Source of the DNA: Amoebophrya sp. A120
Lineage: Eukaryota > Sar > Dinophyceae > Syndiniales > Amoebophryaceae
DNA: 64,000 nucleotides
Reading direction: 5' to 3'
Assembly (NCBI GenBank): GCA_905178155.1
Contig: CAJINV010000001.1
Location: forward strand, 4,692,747-4,756,746
The number at the start of each line of letters is the position of its first letter. Positions within the stretch are counted from its first letter, which is position 1. Below are positions 10,073 to 21,253 of this stretch, one piece after another. Under the pieces are notes generated by a model that saw only the letters and a list, made by a program, of their open reading frames with translations, was not told the origin of the DNA and searched no databases. The position numbers and the translations under genes are program-made.

Positions 10073-13000
10073 ATGGTACTTACGCTAGCCGGGAGACGCA
10101 CGCTGCCAGGTCTGGTGGTACTTGGGCACGCGGTCGACCACAATCTGCTGGCGCTGAAGCGGCTTCGTGGGGCAGGTGCGCATGCTTTTACTTTTCATCG
10201 CAGAACAAGTCCAGCGCTACTATGAAACAACTTTTTTCAGACTGACAGCATGTTGATTTGAATGTAGATCAGGTACGATGAGTTCTCCTTCTCGCGACAA
10301 TTTTGATCATGCCGCGAAACAAACTGTAATTGTGAACCTTTTTTTCAAATAACAGATGAATTCCTGGCCGACATCGAGAAGGACGTGGGGTTGGTCGAGA
10401 TTCACAATTATCCATTGCAAATGTGTCTGGGTCTGGAAACTTGTACTGCTGAGTTGGGAATAGTGAATGCTCTGTAGTGCACAGCCAAGCATGAGAAATA
10501 TCTGCGCTGCTTGGTGTTGCGCGTTTCGGTTTCGAATGACAAACTGTGCTTCTGCATGACAAGCAAAGCGGTCTCATCTTGGACACGCATCACAAAGTCT
10601 TCAGTCATGCCAGACAAGCATGACAAACCTTGCGTCCTTCCAGACTCAGACATATTTGCAATGCATAGCAATTCGATGTCGCTGCTGGCACGGGGAAGGG
10701 AGAAGCGGAAGCGGTTCTGGAAGGCAGTCGACGGGACCTGTGCTGTGGACGCGACAAAGTTGACGGCAGACCAGGAGCCCATCTATGCGTTGGCTTCTGC
10801 GTTGCCGAACGTGGCGAATTTCACCGCTGCGGTGGGGGATACCGTTAGCACTGAATTCACCGCATTGTTCGACGCCCTGGACACCAACCAGAAGGCGACG
10901 GCGAACAATTCTGCGCAAGAACTCCACGACGTGCTGAAAATCAAGCGTGACTGCGAGGCGGCGGAGGATGATACCACCTGCACCAGCGCCACCAGCTGTG
11001 CTTTCACCGCCGCAGCCGATTCGTCCGGTGAGCAAACGAATACCACCAGCCCGGCCACCGGCGCGCAGGGAACCTGTACCGTTGACGTGACCAAGGCGAC
11101 CGTGACCGACAACATGAAGACGATCTTTGCGCTAATTGCTAACTCGACGATCGATCTCACCGATGTGATGAAGGACATTGGCACTGGCGACAACGGGGGG
11201 GCAGGGAATGGAACCGCGACCGGGGTGATCGATCTCGTAGACCTGGAGAGCGCCTACCAGACTGCAACGTCGGGAGGTGCGGACGTTGTCGCGGCGCTCA
11301 AAACCTACCTCGAGACCGTTCTTGGTGTCGCTGGTGCAGCGGATTCTGAAGTCCTCAAAGCGGCCTTCGTTGCCGCCACAGGCCTCCCGTCTACACAGCA
11401 ACTGGAAGACGCCGCGAAAGATCTTGCCGACGCACTTCTTGCTGACTCCAGCGATTCTAATGCGGTTGTTGCCGCTTATGGGACGTTCACTCAAGCTGCG
11501 ACTACAACAGCCCCACCTGTCGTGAACCCGGCCAGCGAGCTGACGGCGGAGATCAACAATGTGATTGATGTGGCAGTTGCCGCCAACACCGTGGCTGCTC
11601 TTACAGTTGCGTCATTCCAGACTCTGCTGGAGGCAAAAGGCATTGCGACTGGAGATGCTGAAACTGCGGCCACTGCAATTCTTGCCGCCGTTCAAGCCGC
11701 CTCCCCAGACCAAAATGCTATTGATACAGCCATCGCTGACGCCGTCGCGAAACTTCCGTCCGAGCAACCCTCTCCTTCCGTGAACTACAGCGAGATTGCT
11801 CGCGACCTGGAACAAGCAATGGTCACTGTCTTGGCTCCTGGTAATCCAGCAGAAGGCGCATTCAAACAAGCGATGAAGGCAGTGTGGGCGTCGGTCCAAT
11901 TGGATGATGCACATTCCGACATGATCGCAGAGATGTTGTGGATGCAGGCGACGGATGCGGATAATGCACAGCCACCCGCTATTGTGGCGCTTCCTGCTAC
12001 AATTTGGATTGCAATGCTGAAGAACGCGGGCCAGGATGTGGCAGCGAAGGAGGCAATTTTGAAACCACTTTTGAGTGCTGCGGGCATGAACGGCGTTGAT
12101 GCAGTCGCTGGCCCAATTGCAGCTGCGGATCCACTTGCACAAGGACAAGCTTTTCAGGCTAGCTTGGAGCCGGTGTACAGGCATCTTCAGATGGCGAACC
12201 CCACTCCAGAAATGGCAGCAGGGCTACTTGTGGGGGGCGTCATGCAAGCTATCCATGGAACCGATGCGGTCAGCGACCTCACAGCGGTTTTCGCCGGTGC
12301 AAATATTGCGCAAGGCACAGAATCGGATGATGTCAAGAAGGGAGAAATCAAAACGGCTCTAATTGACGCGCTTCAACTTGCATTTCCGAATGCGAACGCC
12401 ACCGATCTAGCGTTTCCGGCGTCGGCGGTCGCTTTCGGAGAAGCGATTGCTACTCAATTCTACGAAAGTACCCCAGATTGGAGTGCTGCTCTCGCAGAAT
12501 CTGCCAAGATGCACCAGATGGACACACTCGTTAAACTTAACCTTGCGGCTAGTTCGGCGGACGTGAGAGCTGGTATCCAGGACGCCGTCGGGGTCGCTGG
12601 AGATGAGGTACCTACTCCTGCACTGGAGGATGTCAAAAATACATTGTTGACTGCAGTTCCCTCGTCTGTTGATCGCTTTACTACACCCCCTTCCGCTGAC
12701 GTGCAAACTCTGATTGCCGCAGCCGATACACTCGCTGCTGACTACTTGGACGTATCTGATGATGCCAGCCTGCTGTCAAAACTCCAAGCGTTCCTTAATG
12801 CGGTGACCGCTGCTGTTACTGCTTCAACTGGAGGAACCAGCTTTCTCCAGATGAAGGATCTGTCCGAAACCGTGAAGACTTCGATCAACACGATCTACGA
12901 CAATTTGGCCGAGGACATCAAGAACCAATTCAGCGTGGACGACCTGTACGCTGCGGTGAAACTGAAGAGCGCTTGCGAAAGTGCCACGACCCAGGATGCC

Positions 13001-14601
13001 TGCGAGGAGACGAAGTGCGCATTTGAACCGGCTACTTCATCTTCCACAACACCAAAGCCGACAGACCCGGAGGTATGATCATGATTTTGTTCTTTCCTCC
13101 TCACGGATTTATTCAGAGTGAGACCGAGTGTGAAACCGATAATCAGAGTATTTAAGGCAATGTTTGCTTGAACAAGGATGCCTCCGTTGTTCCTGATGGT
13201 TTCATCTCCAGACAGTTTTTGTGCGAGTATCTATGGGAGTTGAAATGCAAAGGAGAATGATCCAGATGACGAATTTGAATAGTGGCCAAAATACGCAAGC
13301 ATGAAGATATTTTTGATTGTCAAAAACTAAATTTTCGACAGACCGCCGACGGCGAGGGGAGTGGCGAAAAAACCGAAAGCGGCAACAGCATGCTGATCGT
13401 TATCATTGTGGTCTTACCACAGTGAAAAAGCGTGTCTTCCCGGAAGCCCGGATGCATATTTGATACCAAGCGCGCTGGCTGTTTCATCGCCGAACACACG
13501 ATATTGTCACAATAAACACGAGCATTGTTATTTACAAAAAACACGACAAGAAGAAAACAAAAATGAAAATCTGAAAACATTGTATGCATAGTGGAGGAGC
13601 TCGAGCTGCAGTATGATATGGCAGTAGTCGAATGCCAGATATGTAGCAGCCGCACTCAGCCAAGTTGTAGTTGGGCAGAGAAAATGGAATATATTTATAT
13701 GGTGCAGCTCGATCACGACGGTGTATTTCTATTTGATTTCGATTTGCCAAATCGATCCGACTTCGACTTGGACTTCAGCCGTACAAGAACGTCTCTTAGG
13801 TCGCGCAGCATCGTTGGTATCTGTGATTACCTACAATTTGGTTGGCAATACCTAGCTGAAGCGACTACATTTGAGCATTGACCCTGTATTATGTATTCGG
13901 GCTTCCTTTGGGCACGTTTCCTTTCGATAACTCGTTGCGGTTGTGGCAGTGGTTGGCGGTTTGGCTGCATTCTTCCTGTGCCGTGGCGGTGGAAAGCCAG
14001 GTAACCGAATTCATGTTTTGGCAGAAAGATAGGTTACTGGTGCGTACTACAGTTTAGAGTGATACCCGTAGAGTCCGTTTTTCGTAGTATTGGTCATGAG
14101 CGGGATTTGTTCGCTCGGCAGCAGTGCTCTGAGCGTTCTTAGCGGAGATTACTGTTGGCGCAAGTACTTGGTAAAAATATCTTTCGGAAAGAGAAAAAAA
14201 GCTGTAACATTCACCAATGCCAAAACTCGAAACCGCGTACTATGTAAAAATCCGCAGGTGGGGCAGCACCGGCGGCGAAGGCCCCGGCGGGTGGTGGAGC
14301 CGCGGCCGCGCGCACTTCGGCCCGGAAATCGGCGGCTGCGGCCGCCACGGCCGCGGCGCCAGCGGAGAAGAAGAGCCAGGGCGGTGCGGCCGGGAAGGCA
14401 AGCGTCGCAGGAGAAGCACCGAAAGCGGAGGAGGCGAAGGCGGACGCCGAAGCGCCGAAGGAGGCCGCGGCTGCGGCGCCGGAGGATGCGAAGCCCGCGG
14501 AGGAGAAGCCCGCGGAGGATGAAGGACCGAAACACTTGGCGGACCTCAAACGGGACCAGGGTGATGATGATGATGACGACGACGAGGACGAAGACGAGTA
14601 A
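10073..14601 (+). CDS. Thr/Ala-rich secreted or membrane protein with Cys motifs and acidic tail
   Basis: Proposed exons: 10073-10175, 10356-10408, 10673-13072, an uncertain middle part, about 13941-14000, and 14258-14601; the resolved joins are in phase. Family not recognised. The large third exon (800 codons) is Ala/Thr/Asp-rich and helical. It repeats two signatures: GTC(A/T)VD(A/V)TK at about 10737 and 11070, and a three-Cys motif ending CAF (C..CTSATSCAF near 10975, CEETKCAF near 13010). A hydrophobic stretch at 13940-13980 (VAVVAVVGGLAAFFLC) looks like a single membrane helix. It is followed by a cytosolic Ala/Lys/Glu-rich tail ending in a run of Asp/Glu, and a TAA. The picture suggests a type I surface protein. 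The start codon is weakly supported and the acceptor of the membrane-helix exon could not be fixed; a small exon near 13124-13154 is possible. Confidence 0.6.
10409..10667. mobile_element. Introner, family 1 (diverged copy)
   Basis: The 259-bp copy begins TATCCATTGCAAATGTG, then TCTGGGTCTGGAAAC, and ends CTTCCAGACTCAGACATA followed by TTTGCAATGCATA. The flanking 5-mers ACAAT (10404-10408) and GCAAT (10668-10672) differ at one base, suggesting an older insertion. Excision of 10409-10672 joins AAT to TCG in frame. Its interior orientation matches the copy at 2318. Confidence 0.82.
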
Positions 14602-17319
14602 ACGAATTTTGGACCATACGAAATGCAATGACAATCAACTAAGTACTCAAGCCTCGTTCAATTTTTTTCAGATGTTCATCTGCAGAAGAAATTTCATTAT
14701 CCTCCTTGGGATAACGCGATAATACATCTATTTTATGGGTCATGCACCAGACTCGTCGTGCAACTACTACTGAAGCGTGAACTTGGCTCACGCAAAAAAT
14801 GTGACAGATATCATGTTGAAATAAAAGGTTTGCATGACGAACATCGCTGCACGCTGCCATGTTTTCGAAATTGGCACGCATGATGTGAGGCTACGGTAGT
14901 TTGTTTTCCCCTGATACAGCAGAAGGTTGCTGCTAGCGACGAACGAGGTGCTGAGACCGGCAGCAAGGAAAAAGGATTGATGGAAAAGTTCAATCGGAAA
15001 ATACTAGTGGCAAAATATCATATCCAAGTTTCAATCGAAAATTACACAAAACGAACAATCAGAAATGCCATCATGCTATCGGCGTATCTGATTTTCTACA
15101 TTTTCTAAAATCGAAATACACCGCTTCAAGAATTGTCTTACGTCGTCTATGTTTTACTACATGAATCAAGTTTCGCAGGCAAAGTCATCATCCATTTAAA
15201 TTTGCTAGATATTGCAACAAAATACATCATTTTCGCATCGAAAAATCCCGTTTTAAGGTCTGAATTGCAGGTAACAGGAACACACTTCCTGAAAACGTTT
15301 ATCATTCCTAGAGAATAAATCCAGCGGAGTGTTTTTTTCCTTTCATCGTAAAAGTCGCAAGTTCGTAGGTTTGTAGCAACGGTTGACGAGGTCGTTGCTT
15401 CACAACGACTTTTAAAATTTCTTCAATGTTTTTCTTAACACATCATCACCTATACGTTTTTGTTTTTGTATTATATTTTGTTGGAATCGTTGTACAGTAT
15501 TTTGCTTGTTTATTTATTTCATCATTCACAATCACACCCCAGTTTCGACTTCAAAAAGTAAGTAAGAACCTTTTCACAGCAAGTTCCTCCCAGCGGCCTT
15601 TTTTTCAAGTAAGCGTCAGGCGCACGACGAATAAACCAAGAGTTTAGAAAATCCCATCATTCTTAATCCCCCATTTCGAAGAAACTGCAGGAGCCTAGGT
15701 ACCCAACTTTTTTCTTTTCGAGGATCCCCATGCATCTTCAACGGCTTCTTTGGAGCGTGGAAGAGGAGACGCAGTTTTGTCCGTGTGGTAAATTTGGCAA
15801 AAAGCAACTGTAGGAGGCACAATTACCGACCGCGTTGGATCCCAGCCCGGACAATTGACCCGTCTGGTCGAACCCCACAATTTTGGACCCAAAGAACTCA
15901 AGTACACTATGAAGTAGTTTATTTTTGCAGTTGTATCTATATTGGAAATCGCCCCCAGAACTACAACAACTTCAAGCTTCGAGGTGATAGAGGAAGTCCG
16001 TAGTTGAGAAAACATTTTTTTCGTTGCCCTACTTCCGGCTGAACAACATCAACAATTTAGATTTCAAGATTGGTGGCGCGACAAGGACGAGCAAGATTCT
16101 TCCGCATGTATCGCAGTAAAATCTTTCTTAGTCCTCGTGTCCTGTTATTGCTCTTGGTTGTCTAAGCCTGCTCGATTTTTACGCCGGCGGTGGGTGAAGC
16201 TGAAGGAAATGTTACGCGACATTGCCACGACAGGCTCACTCAGCCCGATTGCTTCACAGCTATGACGAAGAAAAAACGCACACGTTTCTGCTACGTTGTG
16301 GACTACTTCTATCTGTCTCCAGCCCTCTCGGTGCATTCAATCCATTCAAAGGTGTGTTAACCCTGTCAGACGGAGGAAGTCGCTTTTTTGATGAAAAAGC
16401 GGTGATTTTCCCACGTCTGCAGCTGTTGCAAATCATACCTAACTAAACATGGACGAGTGAAGCAAGGCCCACGACGAGCGCAGCGGCAAAGTTGCACTTG
16501 ATGTACTTATGTACAACCCCCGGAAATTTATCTTTTGAAACGGAGTATTTTTCAAAAGCCCCAGCTAGTTCGCTTCGTACTAGTTCCCCGATAAACCTCC
16601 TCGCTATTTGCCAGCCACCGCACACGTGATTTGTGTCAAGTACAGTTTGCAGTACAATGCGCTGCTACAACACCCTGAATACTTCTATCGTTTGGTATCG
16701 CTTTTGAGCTCACTTTTTACAGCAATATTTTCGGCGCACGGTTGCTCTACTAGCACTACATGGATTGAGATACGGCAATAAACTCCGCGCCAAGACCGAA
16801 GCTGCGTAGTCTTTACTAGTTCCGCAAAAGAATTTTGGTCACACCATAGAAATCGGAACGCGAACATAGTAGGCACGCTGTAAAGTAGCGGAAATAAAAA
16901 GTTGTAGAAGATTCCAATCAAGCGTGCACCAATTTGATAGAAGCACTGCAACATAACCTTGACACAGATCATAAACCGCTACTCCTCTTTCCGTTTCCAC
17001 CCCCTATGAAAAAAAAATCGCTACTGAAAGGTAGCATACGAGCTGCACTGACAGCAGTTCAGTTTCGTCTCAGGGAGTGTAGAACCCTGGGAGATAAAAA
17101 TCAGGTGTGTTCGCTGTGCTAGCGTAGGACGAAAATGATTTCACCTGCTGCCAATGATGAAGAAGCGGCACCAGTTCAGCTGGGGTGTATTCACATCATG
17201 GCCTCTACCTTGTGATCAATCGATACAGAAGTGAAGGCATCGGTGATGGTAGCAAAATGAATTGGCATTGAGTTGCCCCGTCGCTGTAGTTGCCTGGAAC
17301 CATCACACCATCCTCGACA
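14602..17319. other. Intergenic, no confident gene
   Basis: A 2.7-kb AT-rich spacer. Only short unsupported frames are present, the longest being 106 antisense codons at 15695-16015. A 31-nt sequence at 17232-17262 recurs exactly at 20417-20447. Confidence 0.5.
17232..17262. repeat. 31-nt dispersed repeat, copy 1
   Basis: The sequence, containing GGCATCGGTGATGGTAGC, is identical to 20417-20447. This copy lies just upstream of the coiled-coil gene start. Confidence 0.75.
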
Positions 17320-19153
17320 ATGAACCGGCCGGTGCGCGGTAGTTCTTCTGCCGCCGCTCCAAAAACCACCCCGCGGGGAAAGGCAACGGCGAAGAAGGGA
17401 GCCAACAGTCCCGCGGGAGGGGTAAAGGCGGGTGGTCCATCCGCGTCACGGGGTAACAAGGCAGGGACATCACAACCGGCAGGATCAGCCACGTCCATTG
17501 TTCTTCCAGGAACTTCTACTTCGCCACTCAGTGAGGAGGAAGAAAAAGCAGTGCTAAACTTTTCGCAAGCGCTTATCCGGCAGTTCGGCGCAAACGAAGA
17601 GATTTTCACGCCGCAGCTCTTCGAGCGCGTTTGGCTCGACCTTGGCTCGACCTGGCGGGAGGTGGTAATATTACAGCCGCAAACAAGCAGACGACTCCCC
17701 GGGAGCAACCGCAATTGGGGGTTAGCAACAGCAAAGATCCCATGAGCGGGACCATGACCAGTGCGCGGACCGACATAACGCAGTTGAACTCCCGAGACAA
17801 ACTCTCCACGTCCGCAGAGCGTATAGAAATAATTCATAAATAGAATAAATGCATGCCCGGGCAGTAGCAGGCTAGCGAGCCTGTGAGCCTAGGCTGAGGC
17901 TGGACGGGCGATATTTTATGTCTGTCCGAGCCTCGCCCTTTTCCGGTAGCCGGGACCTGATGACTGTGAGGGCGAGCCTCTTCCCGTTCTGGGTTGAAGT
18001 TTATTTGCCCACCCGCCCTCCCGGTTAGTTTTACGAGATGAGCCAGTGGTCTGGGTCGGTAGTTACTTCGGATGGGTCGCTGGGCCTCGCGCCGCTCCAA
18101 TCTGTGTTGGGGTAGGACAGAGGTCGCAAGATATCTCCCACGGCGGGGGTAGGTGCTTCCAGGGCGCCTCCTCGTGCGACGCAGTGGGAGATGCTCCCAT
18201 CGAGCGATCATCCATCGGGTGATCCTTCCGCGGTGACTGCATAAAATCCACCTCTGGCCCTAGTCCCTTATCTTTCGCGGCTAGTGCTGGTCTGCGGGTT
18301 TTTTTCCACCAGAAAGGCACGTCGACGTCGGGTGATGTTGTCCCCAAGCGATGAAGGACGAGGTATAGATACACTTCTAGACATCCTGTCCTCTACAATA
18401 AAATCCTATTCTATCATTAAACAGGCAACACTAGCAAGACGCCGGCGGCCGCAACGGGCGGGGCCGCGGCGCTCTCCGGGTCCGCGGAGAGCAACAAGCT
18501 GCAGAACTCCGGCGAGCAGCGAGAACAGCAGGCGAAGGCCGAGAGTGAGCAGAAGCAGCGGGAGCAGCAGGAGGCGTTTGCGAAGGAGATCGACAAGATG
18601 CGGGGGGATATGGAGAGAAAAAAGTTTATCACAGTCACTAATTTGCAGGGTTTGCATTAGCATCACAAATTTTCCTTGTATTGCAGAAACACTAGGGAAA
18701 TCCCTAATAAAGTTTGGCTGTGATGCATTTTTACGCATGACAAACAGTTTTGTATTGCAAAAATGCGCATGAGTGATCGTGACGAACTTTTTTTGTTTGA
18801 TAGGGGATCTGGCGCAGCTGCGCCAGGAGCTGGGCGCGGAGATCACGCGGCGCGAGGAGGCGGAGCTGGAAAGCGAGTACAAGGACCACAAGGTCCAGGT
18901 GGCGGAGTCGCGGTGCGCGAAGGCGGAACACGAGAAGAGAACCGAGGAGCTGAAGGCCAGCGAGATGCAGCGCTGCCTCGAGTTGCTGCAGGAGGACGTG
19001 GTGAAGAAGACCCGGGAAGTTGAGCTCAAGTACCTGGAACAGGAGCGCAGGATCGCCATGCAGCAGGAGATGTACTCGAAGATGCACCGGCTGCAAAACT
19101 TCCTGCCCCCGAACATCATCCAAAAAAGTTTCCTCTCGGATATGAATATGTGA
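17320..19153 (+). CDS. Coiled-coil protein of unknown function (frameshift in exon 1)
   Basis: Exons 17320-17820, 18425-18608 and 18808-19153. The N-terminal part is basic and low-complexity (MNRPVRGSSSAAAPK onward), followed by an acidic-amphipathic segment (SEEEEKAVLNFSQALIRQF). From exon 2 onward the protein is Gln/Glu/Lys-rich and strongly predicted coiled coil (EQREQQAKAESEQKQREQQE, then ELGAEITRREEAELESEYK), ending HRLQNFLPPNIIQKSF. No family recognised. Exon 1 contains an 11-bp tandem duplication (17631-17641 and 17642-17652) that shifts the frame. Reading as if only one copy were present gives a continuous frame to the GTATAG donor at 17821, whose phase fits exon 2. So this is either a real disruption, an allele, or a sequence error. 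Intron 1 (17821-18424) is canonical; intron 2 is an introner. Confidence 0.62.
17631..17652 (+). repeat. 11-bp tandem duplication causing frameshift
   Basis: TTGGCTCGACC occurs twice in direct succession inside exon 1 of the coiled-coil gene. Eleven is not a multiple of three. Before the duplication the coding frame reads ..LFERVW; after it the plausible frame is ..NITAANKQTTPREQ. Confidence 0.85.
17840..18400. other. GC-rich insert-like segment in intron 1
   Basis: Most of this intron is far richer in GC than other introns here and carries no coding frame. It sits between AT-rich, AATAAA-containing edges. It may be a non-autonomous repeat, but no clear target duplication or second copy was found. 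Confidence 0.3.
18609..18802. mobile_element. Introner, family 6 (short)
   Basis: The 194-bp element begins TATGGAGAGAAAAAAGTT, then TATCACAGTCAC. It ends in the imperfect inverted match GTGATCGTGACGAACTTT, then TTTTGTTTGATA. The TSD is GGGGA (18604-18608, 18803-18807). Excision joins GGG GA to T CTG in frame and restores the coiled-coil heptads. The A-rich terminus resembles family 2. Confidence 0.85.
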
Positions 19154-19974
19154 GCCGCCGCTATTATGGCGGTGGAACGACGGAGTCGGAAGGGAATGGT
19201 TGACCTGCGAAAGGTAAAAGAATGCCACGGAAGACTGCTAGAATTACAACCGGCAGATAAAATAAAAGATGACCACTGGAGGTGGACGCTGCTTGGTTCT
19301 AAGCTGTATTTCTTGGTTCAAGTTGAGAAGTCTACTCATCTTCTTGTTTTCCATTCTTGGGAATAAATCAGGTGAAGTGCAATCCAAAAAAGTCATGGGC
19401 CCTCTCTGCTTCCCTTCTTCAACTTATTTTTGCTCGTAGTTCTAGATCTAGTTCTTCTTCTTCTGTATTTGTTCACACGTTGTGGATTCCTGGCGAATCC
19501 ACGGGCACGGATTTATTTATAGTTCGTTGCGTAAAAAACTGTTTCATGCTCCTTGTACAAGTGGTCACAAACACAATCTATAAAACTAATCGGCACTAAT
19601 GTCTAGAACAAAACAGTAAATAGGCACTCAGGTTCTGTGGACCTGCCCCTTTGATCACACGCAGAGAATAGTAAAACACGGAAACAGTTTAGTTCATCGG
19701 ATTTCTGTACGATACGTCGCTTGGAGGTCAAAACATTTGTTTCAACATTCATTTTCCCTTATTATAAAAAACCAAAACAAAAAAAAAACCGAAGTACATT
19801 CACACAGCAGGACTTTTTCACTCCTAGCTTCGGCAACAAAAATGTGTACTAAAAAAAGTCGAAGATACACGAGAACTTCATCACTTTTACATTTTTGGGT
19901 GTCAGCATGAGCATGAAGGATTTGATTGCGCACATTGGAATCAGTCGTCTACAGGTTTCTTGTACAATGTGAGA

Positions 19975-20095
19975 ATCAGGATACCGCATCGTGTTCGTGA
20001 CGCCGTCAGGGAATGACCGTACAGGATACCGCAACGTCGATGATCAGGATACCGCAACGTCAGGGAATCAGGATACCGCAACGTCAATGACCGTA
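19975..20095. repeat. Minisatellite, about 4 units
   Basis: Four variants of AGGATACCGCAACGTCA separated by short variable spacers. Confidence 0.75.
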
Positions 20096-20416
20096 GAGGG
20101 ACTAGAATGCCGCCCTCCGTCGTGTTAACCCTTGCCACAACAGCGGTGCTCGTGTATAAGTCTCAAACTTTCGCCGGGTGTAGGGTAATGGCGTGTTCTC
20201 ACGTCGGAGAGGCGACCATACTTCCCCCTCCTAGTCGTGTGCCAGGCTGCGAACTGATGTAAACCCGCTCCTGTCTATCGAGGAATTGAGTAAGAGGCAA
20301 CGCCAATCGCCACCTATCTAAAGACTAAAAAGCTGACTCTCAAACCCGAACTCAAACTGGCACTCGCATTTTGATCTATGGCACTGGTAGTCAATGTCTA
20401 TAAGTACTTACAAGAA

Positions 20417-20447
20417 TGAAGGCATCGGTGATGGTAGCAAAATGAAT
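20417..20447. repeat. 31-nt dispersed repeat, copy 2
   Basis: Exact copy of 17232-17262. The flanks share only short patches. Confidence 0.75.
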
Positions 20448-21253
20448 GAAAAGAGAGATGAAAGAGGAACTTCCCTGATTATCAGCTCGGTCGCTGCAAC
20501 ACGAAGATATCTAGCTACTACACACCGTCTATGAAGCTCGTGCACCAGTGGAGAGAGAATTATACTACGTGGAAAAAACGATCGGTCACGTGCATACGTA
20601 TTACTAAACTGCAGCTGCATGAAGAGCGCATCCGTAGCGACAAACAGAAAGCGAATTTCCGTAGAAATCCCTATTCGTTCTCCTCGGTCGTACCGTACGA
20701 AACGAAACCAATCGTCCATTTCGTCCGTCCAACGCTGCGCAGAAAAAGCATTTATCCGTCCTTTGCCTTTCCCTTCGCTAGAAAAAGAAATTGGACACCT
20801 TAACTTCAACAATCACAGCGGCACTCCTTAGGCAATACCTCCCCTACTTTCTGTTCACATTCCAGAATCCCGACTAGAGAGCATTGGTTCGAGAGATAGG
20901 TTGCCAGTCCTGAAGCACGGTAGTTTTGAGGAAATATCAGAGTTGTGAGAGAGATACAGAGCTTTCGCTGTTGCTGTTTTCGATTTGCTTCGATTTTATT
21001 TTCTTGTCATACATACCACGTTGATTTGTGTGAGGTTTTCATTATTAAGCTGAATAGTGTTTATACATCACGATCATTGGTTTGGAGCCCGTTATTTGAA
21101 GCTGTAACAAAGGCACGTCTACTTTTTTGCGGTGTTTTTTTTTGAAGCCCAAACTTTTGAAATCCGAATTTTCCTTATTTCTAGCTGTCCACCAACTTGC
21201 TGTAGTCGGACCGAGGGTCAGTTTCTACTTGTTGCCGGCGCGTAGCAAGTAGA

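Larger units (their letters stand above)
19154..21253. other. Intergenic, minisatellite but no gene seen
   Basis: A 2.1-kb spacer before the first polycystin-like gene. It contains the minisatellite at 19975-20095 and the second copy of the 31-nt repeat at 20417-20447. Open frames are short and featureless. Confidence 0.5.

Noticed and set aside
14602-17319. Possible small genes or tRNAs in the AT-rich spacer
   Set aside because: No tRNA-like A/B boxes or cloverleaf were noticed, and the open frames look random in composition.
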